Notes: generated from the sequence alone by a model not told the origin. 18,729 nucleotides of DNA from Ruminococcaceae bacterium UBA6855 (GCA_002451755.1 DKDF01000056.1:22425-41153); one strand, 5' to 3'. Positions 1 through 8,105 are shown, counted from the first letter of the stretch. Numbers and translations: made by a program.

Positions 1-1
1 G

Positions 2-892
2 AACGGCAACGATGTTACCACCGCCGCTATCATGACTGCAAGAGCCCACACCCACCGCAAGAAGATAATCTTCATCAACGGCTTCTATCACGGTATTTCG
101 CCCTGGACCCAGAAGGTCGACTATCCCGGCGTTATCGAAGAGGACGTTGCGAACAATATCTATATCGATTGGAACGATATCCCGGCTCTCGAGAGAGTTA
201 TCGCCGAGAACGAGGGCGAGATAGCTGCGTTTATCTCGACTCCCTATCTCCACGGCAACTTCTTCGACAACCAGCTTCCCGCAGACGGTTACTGGCAGAA
301 GGTTCGCGAGCTCTGCACAAAGAACGGCATTGTCCTTATAGTCGACGATGTCCGCGCAGGCTTCCGTCTTGACCTCGCCGGCAGTGACCACTTCTACGGC
401 TTCGAGGCAGACCTTATCTGCTTCTGCAAGGCTCTTGCAAACGGCTGGAATGTCTCCGCCCTCTGCGGCAAGGAGTTCCTCAAGAGCTCCATCAGCAGCC
501 TGTCCTACACCGGCAGCTACTGGCTCAGCGCTATCCCGTTCGCCGCAGGTATCGCCTGCATCAACAAGATGAAGAAGCTCAACACTCCCGCCCTCTTCCG
601 CGAGAAGGGTCTCAAGGTCGGCGAGGGTCTCAAGGCTGCCGCCGCAAACAACGGCTTCCATCTTGTCGTCTCCGGCGAGCCGTCCCTGTTCTATCTGCGC
701 CTTGCGGATGACGATTCACTCATGCTCCATCAGGAGTGGGTCGCAGAGATGGTCAAGCGCGGCATATTCATCACGAGCCACCACAACCATTTCCTCAACG
801 CGTCCCTGACCGACGAGGATATAGCTCACACCGTTGATGTTGCTGAGGATGCGTTCAACACCCTGCGCAAGAATCACCCCGAGCTTGCCTGA
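2..892 (+). CDS. Class-III PLP aminotransferase, glutamate-1-semialdehyde aminomutase-like (5' partial)
   Basis: The reading frame is open from the first complete codon at base 2, so the N-terminus lies outside the window; the Met at 32 is internal. The first residues (NGNDVTTAAIMTARAHT) match the cofactor-binding start of class-III aminotransferases, followed by a YHG motif. LIVDDVRAGFR corresponds to the conserved Asp that contacts the PLP pyridine nitrogen, and CKALANGW carries the probable Schiff-base lysine (codon 428-430). Family members move amino groups between a keto or aldehyde substrate and a donor, or isomerise glutamate-1-semialdehyde; the substrate here cannot be read from the sequence. 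The neighbouring transketolase genes give no clear pathway link because a terminator separates them. Confidence is high for the fold and low for the substrate. Confidence 0.85.
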   Translation, partial: NGNDVTTAAIMTARAHTHRKKIIFINGFYHGISPWTQKVDYPGVIEEDVANNIYIDWNDIPALERVIAENEGEIAAFISTPYLHGNFFDNQLPADGYWQKVRELCTKNGIVLIVDDVRAGFRLDLAGSDHFYGFEADLICFCKALANGWNVSALCGKEFLKSSISSLSYTGSYWLSAIPFAAGIACINKMKKLNTPALFREKGLKVGEGLKAAAANNGFHLVVSGEPSLFYLRLADDDSLMLHQEWVAEMVKRGIFITSHHNHFLNASLTDEDIAHTVDVAEDAFNTLRKNHPELA

Positions 893-910
893 TAAAATTA
901 TGAAAAAAAT

Positions 911-942
911 CCCGTCCTGTCTTTACAAGACGGGGTTTTTTA
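911..942 (+). terminator. Intrinsic terminator after the aminotransferase gene
   Basis: CCCGTC (911-916) pairs with GACGGG, and an alternative inner GTCTT/AAGAC stem is also possible. A TTTTTT run follows, and an A-rich stretch lies just upstream. It starts 18 bases after the stop codon. Confidence 0.85.
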
Positions 943-1141
943 TGTTATCATATATAAAAATAGTTTCGCGCTCGCTCATGGGTTTGGATATTTTGCCCTT
1001 TTGAGTAATTTTTGCCGTGCGCGGGACATATATTTCATCCGGCGGATATTCCCGGACAAAAAACGGAAGCTTTGTGATTTGCGGGGGCACCCGTTCATTC
1101 ACTCAGACGATAAAAATGTTTTCTGTAAGGAGGAAATGTAA

Positions 1142-2014
1142 ATGCCATTATCAAAGCAGGAATGGTTAGCGCTCGAAAAGAAGGCTCACGAGCTGCGCAG
1201 ACTTTGCCTCGACACCACTTACTGGGCGGGCAGCGGTCATATCGGCGGCGGCATGAGCGTCATGGATATGCTTACCGTTCTCTATCACAAGTACATGAGA
1301 CTCGACGTCAAGAACCCCAAGTGGGAGGACAGAGACCGTCTTATCCTCAGTAAGGGTCACGCGGGTATAGCCTACGCTCCCGTGCTCGTCGATTTCGGCT
1401 GGAACGATCCCGAGCAGCTCAAGACCTTCAACCACACGAACTCGAAGATGGGCATCCACCTCGATTCGAACAAGGTCGTCGGCGTTGACGCCTCCACCGG
1501 GTCTCTCGGCCACGGACTTCCGATAGCCGTCGGCACCGCTCTTGCCGCAAGAGTTCTCGGCAAGGACTACAAAACATACTGCATCCTCGGCGACGGCGAG
1601 TGCGACGAGGGTTCAAACTGGGAAGCCGCTATGTCCGCTTCCACATTTAAGGTCTCCAATATGATCTCCTTCGTCGACCGCAACAAGTGCATGATCGACG
1701 GCAGAACAGAGGATGTCATGAAGCTCGAGCCCTTCGCCGACAAATGGCGTTCCTTCGGCTTCATCGTCAAGGAAGTCGACGGACACAACTTCAAGGAGCT
1801 GTGCGACGCTATCGACTTCGCTCTTGAGAACAAGACCGATTCTCCCGTCATGATAATTGCCGACACGATAAAGGGCGCCGGCATCAACTTCATGGAGGAT
1901 AACTATCAGTGGCACTACGGCGCTATTGACGAAGAGAAGTATAAGAAAGCTATAGACAGCCTTGACGCCTACTATGAGGCACGCAAGGCAAGAGCTGAAA
2001 AGGAGGGCGAATAA
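1142..2014 (+). CDS. Transketolase, N-terminal (TPP-binding) subunit
   Basis: 290 aa, the usual size for the N-terminal half of a split transketolase. GHIGGGMSVMDML and RDRLILSKGHAG are typical transketolase motifs, and GDG-ECDEG (from residue 150) followed by VDRNKCMIDG forms the thiamine-pyrophosphate/metal site. With the next gene it would form a heteromeric cytoplasmic enzyme moving two-carbon ketol units between sugar phosphates in the non-oxidative pentose phosphate pathway. The start follows AAGGAGGA at 1127-1134. The gene is separated from the C-terminal subunit by one base, so the two are almost certainly cotranslated. The 249 bases upstream hold a terminator, but I see no convincing promoter there. 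Confidence 0.95.
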   Translation: MPLSKQEWLALEKKAHELRRLCLDTTYWAGSGHIGGGMSVMDMLTVLYHKYMRLDVKNPKWEDRDRLILSKGHAGIAYAPVLVDFGWNDPEQLKTFNHTNSKMGIHLDSNKVVGVDASTGSLGHGLPIAVGTALAARVLGKDYKTYCILGDGECDEGSNWEAAMSASTFKVSNMISFVDRNKCMIDGRTEDVMKLEPFADKWRSFGFIVKEVDGHNFKELCDAIDFALENKTDSPVMIIADTIKGAGINFMEDNYQWHYGAIDEEKYKKAIDSLDAYYEARKARAEKEGE

Positions 2015-2015
2015 T

Positions 2016-3026
2016 ATGGCAGGCGGAATGACCTATACAGCCGTTGAATCAACCGCTCTTTCCACCGCGGAATATTACGGCAAGACCCTTGTTGAGCTCG
2101 GCGCAGAGCATCCCGAAGTTGTCGCGCTGACCGCTGACCTCGGCAAATCAACAAAGATCGGTATGTTCGGTGAGGCTTATCCGGACAGATTCTTCAACGT
2201 CGGTATCGCAGAGCAGAACATGTTCGGCGTCGCCGCAGGTATGGCGAGAGCAGGACTCGTTCCTTTCCTTTCGACCTTCTCGGTCTTCGCTTCTCTGAGA
2301 AGTGCCGACCAGCTCCACACCGACATCTGCTATCAGAATGTCAACGCTAAAATAATCGCTACCCATTCGGGTACTTCGTTCGGTCAGGCAGGCTCGACCC
2401 ATCACGCTATCTGCGATCTCGCAGTTACCCGTGCTATGCCCAACCTCACCGTTATCTGCCCCGCAGACGGTATGGAGACTGTCAACGCAGTCCGTGCGGC
2501 ATATGAGACCCCCGGTCCGTTCTATATCAGAATCAACAGAGGCTTCGACCGCGTCCTCTATAAGGACACCGATTACGGCTTCGAGCTCGGCAAGGCAGTC
2601 ACTCTTAAAGAGGGCACCGACATCACCGTTATCGCTTGCGGCTCCTGCGCATTCCAGGCTCTCCAGGCGGCTAACTTCCTTGAGAATTCGGACGGTCTTA
2701 AAGTCAGAGTTCTCGATATGCACACCATCAAGCCCATCGACCGCGAGGCTATCCTCAAGGCTGTTATGGAGACTCGCCGCATAATCACCGTTGAGGATCA
2801 CAATGTCATCGGCGGTCTCGGCAGCGCGGTTGCAGAGGTTGTTGTTGAGTCCGGTAAGGGCTGCGCATTCAAGCAGCTCGGTATCCAGGATAAGTTTGCT
2901 CCCATCGGACTGCATGAGGACATCATGTCCATGCTCGGTATCGACTCCAACGGTATCGTTGACGCTGTCCGTGAGGTCATGGGCAAGGACTTCGAGCTTG
3001 ATGACGATTGGGACGACGAGGTGTAA
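2016..3026 (+). CDS. Transketolase, C-terminal subunit
   Basis: 336 aa from the ATG at 2016. The frame stays open upstream to an ATG at 1962, but that extension overlaps the previous gene and lacks a ribosome site, whereas AAAAGGAGGG sits at 1998-2007 just before the 2016 start. NVGIAEQNMFGVAAGMA contains the glutamate (about residue 66) that activates TPP in transketolases. The pyrimidine-binding domain is followed by the C-terminal domain (VLDMHTIKPID, VEDHNVIGGLGSAVAEV) common to transketolase and pyruvate dehydrogenase beta chains. It pairs with the upstream subunit; splitting into two genes is frequent in Bacillota and archaea. A DXS-like function is less likely because DXS is normally a single, longer chain. 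Confidence 0.95.
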   Translation: MAGGMTYTAVESTALSTAEYYGKTLVELGAEHPEVVALTADLGKSTKIGMFGEAYPDRFFNVGIAEQNMFGVAAGMARAGLVPFLSTFSVFASLRSADQLHTDICYQNVNAKIIATHSGTSFGQAGSTHHAICDLAVTRAMPNLTVICPADGMETVNAVRAAYETPGPFYIRINRGFDRVLYKDTDYGFELGKAVTLKEGTDITVIACGSCAFQALQAANFLENSDGLKVRVLDMHTIKPIDREAILKAVMETRRIITVEDHNVIGGLGSAVAEVVVESGKGCAFKQLGIQDKFAPIGLHEDIMSMLGIDSNGIVDAVREVMGKDFELDDDWDDEV

Positions 3027-3065
3027 TAGCTTCGCCCGTATCCCGATAAGGAAAGGAATGATTAT

Positions 3066-3872
3066 ATGGCATCAAGAGATGAGATTTTTACTAATAAACT
3101 TTTTCTCAACGCTGTCCTTCCGCTCATCAAGGTGATTGCAAACGACGTTCCCTCGCTTGCAAAGAAGTTTGAGCACGCGCACGGCGTTATGCAGGTCAGT
3201 GCTCTCGATCCCGACAGCCCGGACGGCAAGGTGGCTACCCATTTCGTAGTCAACTGCGGCGAGTGTATCGTTCACAACGACAAGGTGGACACCGCTCCCC
3301 ACATCGAGCTTGAGTTCAAGAGCATCGAGGCGATGAACGCATTTTTCAAGGGCAAGATAAGCCTTGCGACCCTGCCCAAGATGAAGGGTATTGCGAAGCA
3401 TCCCGGCCTGTTCGCCTCGTTCATGGCAGTGCTTCTGAAGATGTCCTCTCTGCTTACCGCAAAGGGCATCCCGGAGGACGAGGACACCAAAGCTCTGCTC
3501 GTCAAGTGCTACTTCTATCTGCTTTCGAGCGGCATCAGCCAGCTCAACAAGCTCGGTCATCCCGATGTTCACGAGTGGGCGCTCAAGAGCCCCGACCGTG
3601 TCTATGCGTGGGCTGTCAACGGCCACGATGAGCTTTCGGCTTATCTGCGCATAAAGGCGGGCAAATCGAGAGCCGGCAGAGGCGTTTATAAGAGAGCTAT
3701 GCCTTTCTTCACCCTCCGCTTCGATTCTCTCGACAGCGCGCTGGGCATCCTGCTCGGTCTTGACGATATGCTTGACTCCGCGAAGAAGGGCAAGCTTATC
3801 ATGGAAGGCGCACCCGAGTTCGGCGCTCAGATCGGCGAGTATATGCTCACCGTCGCCGGATTCATCCAGTAA
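3066..3872 (+). CDS. Hypothetical protein with SCP2-like sterol/lipid-carrier features
   Basis: 268 aa, no signal peptide and no clear membrane span, so probably cytoplasmic. An N-terminal segment with the pattern ELEFKSIEAMNAFFKGKIS...LPKMKG resembles the strand-helix and small-ligand pocket region of SCP2-fold proteins. The C-terminal GKLIMEGAPEFGAQIGEYML is also typical of SCP2-like families, where such residues close a hydrophobic tunnel. This is recognition by eye, not a profile search. The start is 39 bases after the transketolase C subunit, with a purine-rich site (AAGGAAAGGAA) before it, and the terminator follows only after this gene, so it is probably the third gene of the transketolase operon. 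No function linking the two is known to me. Confidence 0.5.
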   Translation: MASRDEIFTNKLFLNAVLPLIKVIANDVPSLAKKFEHAHGVMQVSALDPDSPDGKVATHFVVNCGECIVHNDKVDTAPHIELEFKSIEAMNAFFKGKISLATLPKMKGIAKHPGLFASFMAVLLKMSSLLTAKGIPEDEDTKALLVKCYFYLLSSGISQLNKLGHPDVHEWALKSPDRVYAWAVNGHDELSAYLRIKAGKSRAGRGVYKRAMPFFTLRFDSLDSALGILLGLDDMLDSAKKGKLIMEGAPEFGAQIGEYMLTVAGFIQ

Positions 3873-3891
3873 GAGAAAACATAACAAAATG

Positions 3892-3921
3892 CCGCCGTGT
3901 CTTCGGATGCGGCGGTTTTTT
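3892..3921 (+). terminator. Intrinsic terminator with UUCG tetraloop
   Basis: CCGCCGTGTC pairs with GATGCGGCGG around a C(TTCG)G tetraloop. The 10-bp stem has two G-T wobbles and is followed by six Ts. It ends the transketolase/SCP2-like operon. Confidence 0.93.
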
Positions 3922-4015
3922 ATATGACGATAACATAATATTTTGCTAAAATATCCGATTCTCTGTTCACGGGTGACAAAAATCGAAAACTATCAGCGAT
4001 TTAAACGGAAAAAGC

Positions 4016-4044
4016 TTGCAAAATCAGAGCGCAGGCTTTATAAT
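4016..4044 (+). promoter_or_regulatory. Sigma-A promoter for the amidohydrolase-transporter operon
   Basis: TTGCAA (4016-4021), 17-base spacer, TATAAT (4039-4044). The predicted start near 4051 gives an untranslated leader of about 80 bases. Confidence 0.85.
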
Positions 4045-4069
4045 CTAAACATAACTCCCGCATGAATAT

Positions 4070-4097
4070 CCGCCTCGGCGATTCGCCGACAGGGCGG
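4070..4097 (+). other. Hairpin in the 5' leader of the amidohydrolase mRNA
   Basis: CCGCC/GGCGG encloses CGGCG-ATT-CGCCG, making a two-part stem with a small asymmetric bulge. It has no T-run and stands upstream of AAGGAGGA at about 4118-4125. It may stabilise the mRNA 5' end; I do not recognise a riboswitch. Confidence 0.5.
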
Positions 4098-4131
4098 AGA
4101 AAATGCAGGTAATTTCAAGGAGGAAACGGAA

Positions 4132-5412
4132 ATGAAATACGCATTCGTAAACGGCGTTATTCTCGACGGCACTCAGGATATGGAGCCCCAGTCCGGCAAG
4201 ATTATTCTTGTCGACGGCGAGAAGATAACCGCCATAGCTGACGCGGGCGCGGATATCTCCGGATATGAGAAGATAGACCTCGGCGGAAAGTACATAATGC
4301 CCGGTCTTATCAATATGCATATCCATCTTCCCTCGAGCGGAAAGCCGAAGAAGAAAGAATCCGACCCGAAGAAGCTTGTCAAAATTATGACGAGCAACAA
4401 CTTCTTCCGCAAGATAATCAAGGCTGTCTGCCGCAGCGCGGCTCAGATGCAGCTCAACAGCGGCGTTACGACCATCAGAACCGTCGGCGGAGTTGAAAAC
4501 GCCGATTCGAGCATCCGCGACGATATAAACGCCGGAAAGACCGTCGGCCCGAGAATACTCGCGGCTAACATGGCAGTCTCCGTCCCGGACGGACACATGG
4601 CGGGTTCGCTCGCCTATGTCGCCGAGAGCGCGGAGCAGGCGAGAGACTTCGTCGCAAAGATTGCAGAAGATAAGCCGGATCTGATAAAGCTCATGATAAC
4701 CGGCGGCGTGCTTGACGCAAAGGTCAAGGGCGAGCCCGGCGTGCTGAAGATGCCCCCCGAGTATGTCAAGGCGGCGTGCGACGAGGCGCACAAGCGCGGA
4801 CTTATGGTCGCCGCCCATGTCGAGAGCCCCGAGGGTGTGCGCGTTGCGCTTGAAAACGGCGTCGACACCATCGAGCACGGCGCGAAGGCGGATGACGAGA
4901 TAATCTCGCTCTTCAAGGAGAAGCACGCTGCGCTCATAACAACCCTTTCTCCCGCGCTTCCCTATGCTCTGTTCGATCGCTCCGTCAGCCACGCTACCGA
5001 GCTTTCGCAGTTCAACGGCGAGGTCGTCTTTGAGGGCATAATCGACTGCTCCGAGAAGTGCCTTGCAAACGGCATCCCCGTCGGTCTCGGAACCGACACC
5101 GGCTGCCCGTTCATCACTCACTACGATATGTGGAGAGAGCTTGTCTATTTCCACAAGTACTGCGGCGTGTCGAATAAGTTCGCACTCTACACCGCAACGA
5201 AGAGAAACGCCGAGATAGCGCATATTGATGATATCACCGGCACCGTCGAGCCCGGCAAGTGCGCCGATCTTATCGTAACAGATGCGAACCCGATCGACGA
5301 TCTCAAGACTCTTCGCAATGTGAAGATGGTCATGGCGAGGGGACACCTTATCCGCGAGCCCAAGGTCAAGAAATATGAGAACGTTGAGCGCGAGCTCGAC
5401 AAGTTCCTTTAA
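4132..5412 (+). CDS. Metal-dependent amidohydrolase (imidazolonepropionase / Xaa-Pro dipeptidase-like)
   Basis: 426 aa. A small N-terminal beta-sandwich (1-55) leads into the TIM barrel. Metal ligands of the amidohydrolase superfamily are visible in order: HxH (H63, H65), a probable carboxylated lysine K186 in DLIKLMITGGV, H229 (AAHVES), H249 (TIEHGAK) and the catalytic D322 (GLGTDTG). The C-terminal PGKCADLIVTDANP strand returns to the sandwich domain, as is usual. The K-TGGV pattern is shared with binuclear enzymes hydrolysing N-acyl or prolyl dipeptides, but the substrate is not determined. There is no signal peptide, so it is cytoplasmic. AAGGAGG precedes the start. A membrane transporter starts 29 bases downstream, suggesting import followed by hydrolysis of the same compound. 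Confidence 0.9.
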   Translation: MKYAFVNGVILDGTQDMEPQSGKIILVDGEKITAIADAGADISGYEKIDLGGKYIMPGLINMHIHLPSSGKPKKKESDPKKLVKIMTSNNFFRKIIKAVCRSAAQMQLNSGVTTIRTVGGVENADSSIRDDINAGKTVGPRILAANMAVSVPDGHMAGSLAYVAESAEQARDFVAKIAEDKPDLIKLMITGGVLDAKVKGEPGVLKMPPEYVKAACDEAHKRGLMVAAHVESPEGVRVALENGVDTIEHGAKADDEIISLFKEKHAALITTLSPALPYALFDRSVSHATELSQFNGEVVFEGIIDCSEKCLANGIPVGLGTDTGCPFITHYDMWRELVYFHKYCGVSNKFALYTATKRNAEIAHIDDITGTVEPGKCADLIVTDANPIDDLKTLRNVKMVMARGHLIREPKVKKYENVERELDKFL

Positions 5413-5441
5413 TACCGTTTTAATGAGGGGATAGATGTAAA

Positions 5442-6611
5442 ATGAGTCCGATAATTGTTTCAACTTTCGGCGCGTTCACCGCGCTGCTGCTGGTTTTCGC
5501 TATTTCGGAGATACTGGCAAAGGTGACAAAGGGCTGGGTTCCGTCAGTGCTTGTCATCATGATACTTATGCTCGTCGGCTTTTCGACCGGGCTTTTCCCT
5601 AAGACCATTATAGACGACGCGGGCGTGTCAGACGCGCTGTTCAAAGTCGCCTGCGGTCTGCTCGTCACCCATCTCGGCACGCTTATAAGCCGAAAAGAGA
5701 TGGCGGCGCAGTGGAAAACGGTCATAATCTCGCTCATGGGCGTCGCTTCGATAGCGATAATCTGCCTGACCCTCGGCACCGCGCTCTTCGGCTTCGATAA
5801 CGCGATTGCCGCGGCTCCTCCGCTCGCCGGCGGCGCAATAGCGACCGCAATGATGTCGAGCGCCGCTAATGAGGCGGGCAAGACCTCCGCCGCCCTTGTC
5901 GCAATAGTCTGCCTCTCCCTTCAGGGACTTGTCGGCTACCCGCTGACCTCGTTCTGCCTGAAGAAGGAGACAAAGAGACTCACGAAGCTCTACAGAAACG
6001 GCGAGTTCAAAGCGACAACAGCCGCCTCTGAAGACAAAAAGGACGAAAAGAAGAGGGCTACAAGCACTACTATTATACTGCTCAAGCTCGCGCTTATCAC
6101 TCTTGCGGCTTACTGGATCGACTATGCCACAAAGGGCTATATTCCGATGTATGTCGTCTGCCTGCTGCTCGGCTTCGCCGCTCACGAGCTCAAGCTCGTT
6201 GAGACCGACGCCCTCCATGAGGCGAGCTCCTACGGCTTCGTTATGACTGCGCTCATGATGGGTCTGTTCAAGACTCTCGCAAGCTCCGGTACGGACGGTA
6301 TCGCGTCCGTTGTCGGCATCGCCGCCGCGCTTGTCGCTTTCGCGACCGTCGCAATGGGTCTTATGGCTCTGCTTGCAAGCAAGATATTCAAGCAGTCGTT
6401 CTTCATGTGCTATGCGATAGTCCTCAACGCCTTTTCCGGCTTCCCGATCAATATGCTGATAACCACCGAGGCTATCAACATAAACACCGAAGAGGGCGAC
6501 GAGAGAGACAACATCACTGCCGAGATCATGCCCAAGATGCTCGTCGCGGGCTTCGTCTGCGTGACGATAGTCTCCGTCCTGCTCGCGGGTATTCTCGTAA
6601 GATTCCTGTAA
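5442..6611 (+). CDS. Polytopic membrane transporter, sodium/glutamate symporter-like
   Basis: 389 aa with about ten hydrophobic helices and one charged cytoplasmic loop (about residues 174-207, rich in Lys, Glu and Asp). PPLAGGAIATAMMSSAANEAG (GG at 130-131) and the later FSGFPINMLITTEAI look like the paired re-entrant glycine-rich loops of ion-coupled organic-anion symporters (ESS and 2HCT-type folds). I recognise the general family style but cannot assign the substrate; an amino acid, dipeptide or lactam imported for the upstream amidohydrolase would fit. The ribosome site is GAGGGG at about 5425-5430, at a somewhat long spacing. It is cotranscribed with the amidohydrolase, and a strong terminator follows. 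Confidence 0.75.
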   Translation: MSPIIVSTFGAFTALLLVFAISEILAKVTKGWVPSVLVIMILMLVGFSTGLFPKTIIDDAGVSDALFKVACGLLVTHLGTLISRKEMAAQWKTVIISLMGVASIAIICLTLGTALFGFDNAIAAAPPLAGGAIATAMMSSAANEAGKTSAALVAIVCLSLQGLVGYPLTSFCLKKETKRLTKLYRNGEFKATTAASEDKKDEKKRATSTTIILLKLALITLAAYWIDYATKGYIPMYVVCLLLGFAAHELKLVETDALHEASSYGFVMTALMMGLFKTLASSGTDGIASVVGIAAALVAFATVAMGLMALLASKIFKQSFFMCYAIVLNAFSGFPINMLITTEAININTEEGDERDNITAEIMPKMLVAGFVCVTIVSVLLAGILVRFL

Positions 6612-6627
6612 TTCAATTTATAAAAAC

Positions 6628-6662
6628 GCTCCCCGAACCAAACGGCGAGGGGAGCATTTTTT
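6628..6662 (+). terminator. Intrinsic terminator after the transporter gene
   Basis: GCTCCCC (6628-6634) pairs with GGGGAGC (6649-6655), followed by A and six Ts. It lies 16 bases after the stop codon. Confidence 0.9.
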
Positions 6663-6715
6663 GCATTTTAGCTCAGAAAAACAGTAAAAATTTAAAGAAT
6701 AACGATAAATATTTA

Positions 6716-6744
6716 TTGACAATCTTAAAACGCCGTGCTACAAT
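6716..6744 (+). promoter_or_regulatory. Near-consensus sigma-A promoter for the DUF2975 operon
   Basis: TTGACA (6716-6721), 17-base spacer, TACAAT (6739-6744). The ATG is 33 bases downstream of the -10 box. Confidence 0.92.
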
Positions 6745-6777
6745 AGCCTCGCAAACCAAAGAAAAGGGGTATGTAAA

Positions 6778-7284
6778 ATGACAGACATCAAGAAAACAAA
6801 AACAGAAAAAATCATCCTCAACGGACTTGTTATTATCGGCATCGCGCTGACCGTGCTCGCGCTTCTCGGCACGCCGTTTATTATTGCCGCGGTTATAAAA
6901 GCGGGCGAATTTTCGGCGCTGCCGCCCTACACATGGATTCTGACCACCGCTTCGGTCTATGCCTGCGCCGTGCCTTATATGGCGGCGCTTATAGAACTCA
7001 AGCTCATCTGCTCGCGGATTTTTACGGACAAGGCGTTTTCACTCGGTACGGCGAAGAAGTTTCGCAATATCGGCATTTGCGCCTTCGTTGAACTGCTCGT
7101 GTTCGCCGTTGACCAGGCGGTGCTCTGCTCGATGCTCGGCGTATATGAGCTTATGGGGCTCTACTATCTGCCGGTTTTCGTGTTTGTGTTCGTCTGCATT
7201 GTCGCGGGAGTTCTCGCGTTCGCGATGGGCGGCGTGTTCAAGCGCGCGGCGGTCATTAAAGAAGAAAACGACGAGATATTTTGA
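6778..7284 (+). CDS. DUF2975 family membrane protein
   Basis: 168 aa with four hydrophobic segments at roughly 15-38, 48-70, 95-118 and 125-150, a short basic N-terminus and a charged C-terminal tail. The layout and the conserved loop TDKAFSLGTAKKFRNIG (between helices 2 and 3) match DUF2975 proteins, which are almost always encoded beside a small XRE-type regulator (compare yoaS-yozG in Bacillus subtilis). That regulator follows here after 15 bases. Function is unknown; a membrane sensor or target controlled by its partner is the usual guess. The start follows AAAAGGGGT, and the consensus promoter suggests strong expression unless repressed. Confidence 0.85.
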   Translation: MTDIKKTKTEKIILNGLVIIGIALTVLALLGTPFIIAAVIKAGEFSALPPYTWILTTASVYACAVPYMAALIELKLICSRIFTDKAFSLGTAKKFRNIGICAFVELLVFAVDQAVLCSMLGVYELMGLYYLPVFVFVFVCIVAGVLAFAMGGVFKRAAVIKEENDEIF

Positions 7285-7299
7285 CGGCGGGGTGACGGC

Positions 7300-7518
7300 A
7301 TGATAGTTATAAATCTGGATGTTATGATGGCAAAAAGAAAAATGTCGCTCACCGAGCTTGCCGACAGGCTCGGCATGACGATGGCGAATGTCTCAAACTT
7401 CAAGAACCACAAGGCAAAGGCGTTTAGATTTTCGACTCTCGATTCCCTCTGCGAGATTCTCGATTGCCAGCCGGGCGATCTGCTCGAATATGTTCCGGGG
7501 GAGAGCGAAGAAAAATGA
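7300..7518 (+). CDS. Small XRE/Cro-type HTH regulator (YozG-like)
   Basis: 72 aa, essentially a single helix-turn-helix domain. The segment MSLTELADRLGMTMANVSNFKNHKAKAFRFSTLDSLCEILDCQPGDLLEY (read in pieces: ELADRLGMT is helix 2, ANVSNFKNHKA the recognition helix, CQPGDLLEY the signature end) is typical of the short regulators paired with DUF2975 proteins. It probably binds near the operon's own promoter, but no operator is evident to me. GGCGGGGTGA precedes the ATG. Its stop codon overlaps the next start (ATGA), so the lipoprotein is translationally coupled. Confidence 0.92.
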   Translation: MIVINLDVMMAKRKMSLTELADRLGMTMANVSNFKNHKAKAFRFSTLDSLCEILDCQPGDLLEYVPGESEEK

Positions 7519-8000
7519 GAACACGAAAAATAGCTTATATTATATCGGCAATGTGCCTGCTTGTGCTTTCGCTCTCCGCCTGCACATTCAAGAGCAAGGA
7601 TCCGGTCATAGCCTCGCTCGGCAGGGCGATGTCGGTGCAGAGATACAGCGTCAGCGGCTTCGGCGATTCAACTGACTACGGAATCTACACTTTCCCCGGC
7701 GCGAAGCTCGAAGATAGCGAATATTTCAAGCCCGTGACCGCCGAGAGCAAGAATGAACTGCTCGGATATATCGACAATTTCGAGAACTGGGTCAATGTCA
7801 CGCGCGATGATGATGACAACACGCTTTTTGAGAACTATCATTTTTCGCGCGCCGATATCGACGAGAGCGACTATCTCTATATCAGCGACCGCGATGGAGA
7901 GGCGATAGGCGACGGCGTCTATTCAAAGTACGACAGCTACAATGTCTACTTCTTCGATTCGCAGACCGCAACGCTGTATTATTTTCATAATAATATATAA
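7515..8000 (+). CDS. Small predicted lipoprotein
   Basis: 161 aa from the ATG at 7515, which overlaps the regulator stop as ATGA. The frame is open upstream to 7464, but only the 7515 start gives a proper signal: a basic MRTRK, a hydrophobic stretch and the lipobox LSAC with the lipidated cysteine at residue 23. The mature part is soluble and acidic, with many Asp, Tyr and Ser residues and a Tyr-rich C-terminus (YNVYFFDSQTATLYYFHNN). I do not recognise a domain. Its place as the third gene of a DUF2975/XRE operon suggests an extracytoplasmic partner of the membrane protein. No terminator is seen in the 105 bases after it. Confidence 0.82.
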   Translation: MRTRKIAYIISAMCLLVLSLSACTFKSKDPVIASLGRAMSVQRYSVSGFGDSTDYGIYTFPGAKLEDSEYFKPVTAESKNELLGYIDNFENWVNVTRDDDDNTLFENYHFSRADIDESDYLYISDRDGEAIGDGVYSKYDSYNVYFFDSQTATLYYFHNNI

Positions 8001-8047
8001 CAGGAAAAATAATTGAGGCTTTTCGGTCCGTTTCTGCGTTTTCACGG

Positions 8048-8090
8048 TTGAAAATTATGTGAAAATGCATTAAAATAGATATAGAATCTA
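8048..8090 (+). promoter_or_regulatory. Promoter of the phosphatase gene, with start-site palindrome
   Basis: TTGAAA (8048-8053), 17-base spacer, TAAAAT (8071-8076). A 5-bp inverted repeat TAGAT-ATAGA-ATCTA (8076-8090) covers the expected transcription start and could be a small operator, though it is AT-rich and may be chance. Confidence 0.8.
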
Positions 8091-8105
8091 TGAGGAGGAC
8101 TGACT

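Noticed and set aside
2148..2915. Open frame of 255 codons opposite the transketolase C subunit
   Set aside because: Shadow of a well-conserved gene; no ribosome site or motif.
3072..3887. Open frame of 271 codons opposite the SCP2-like gene
   Set aside because: The plus-strand frame fits the operon, ribosome site and terminator. Since the plus-strand product is itself only weakly recognised I considered the reverse, but it would begin next to the terminator with no promoter.
4051..4131. Possible riboswitch in the amidohydrolase leader
   Set aside because: The leader is only about 80 bases and contains one simple hairpin; no riboswitch consensus I know fits.
4045..5463. Long open frame (472 codons) on the minus strand opposite the amidohydrolase
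   Set aside because: The plus strand encodes a complete amidohydrolase with all metal ligands; the antisense frame has no recognisable motif and arises from the codon bias of the real gene.
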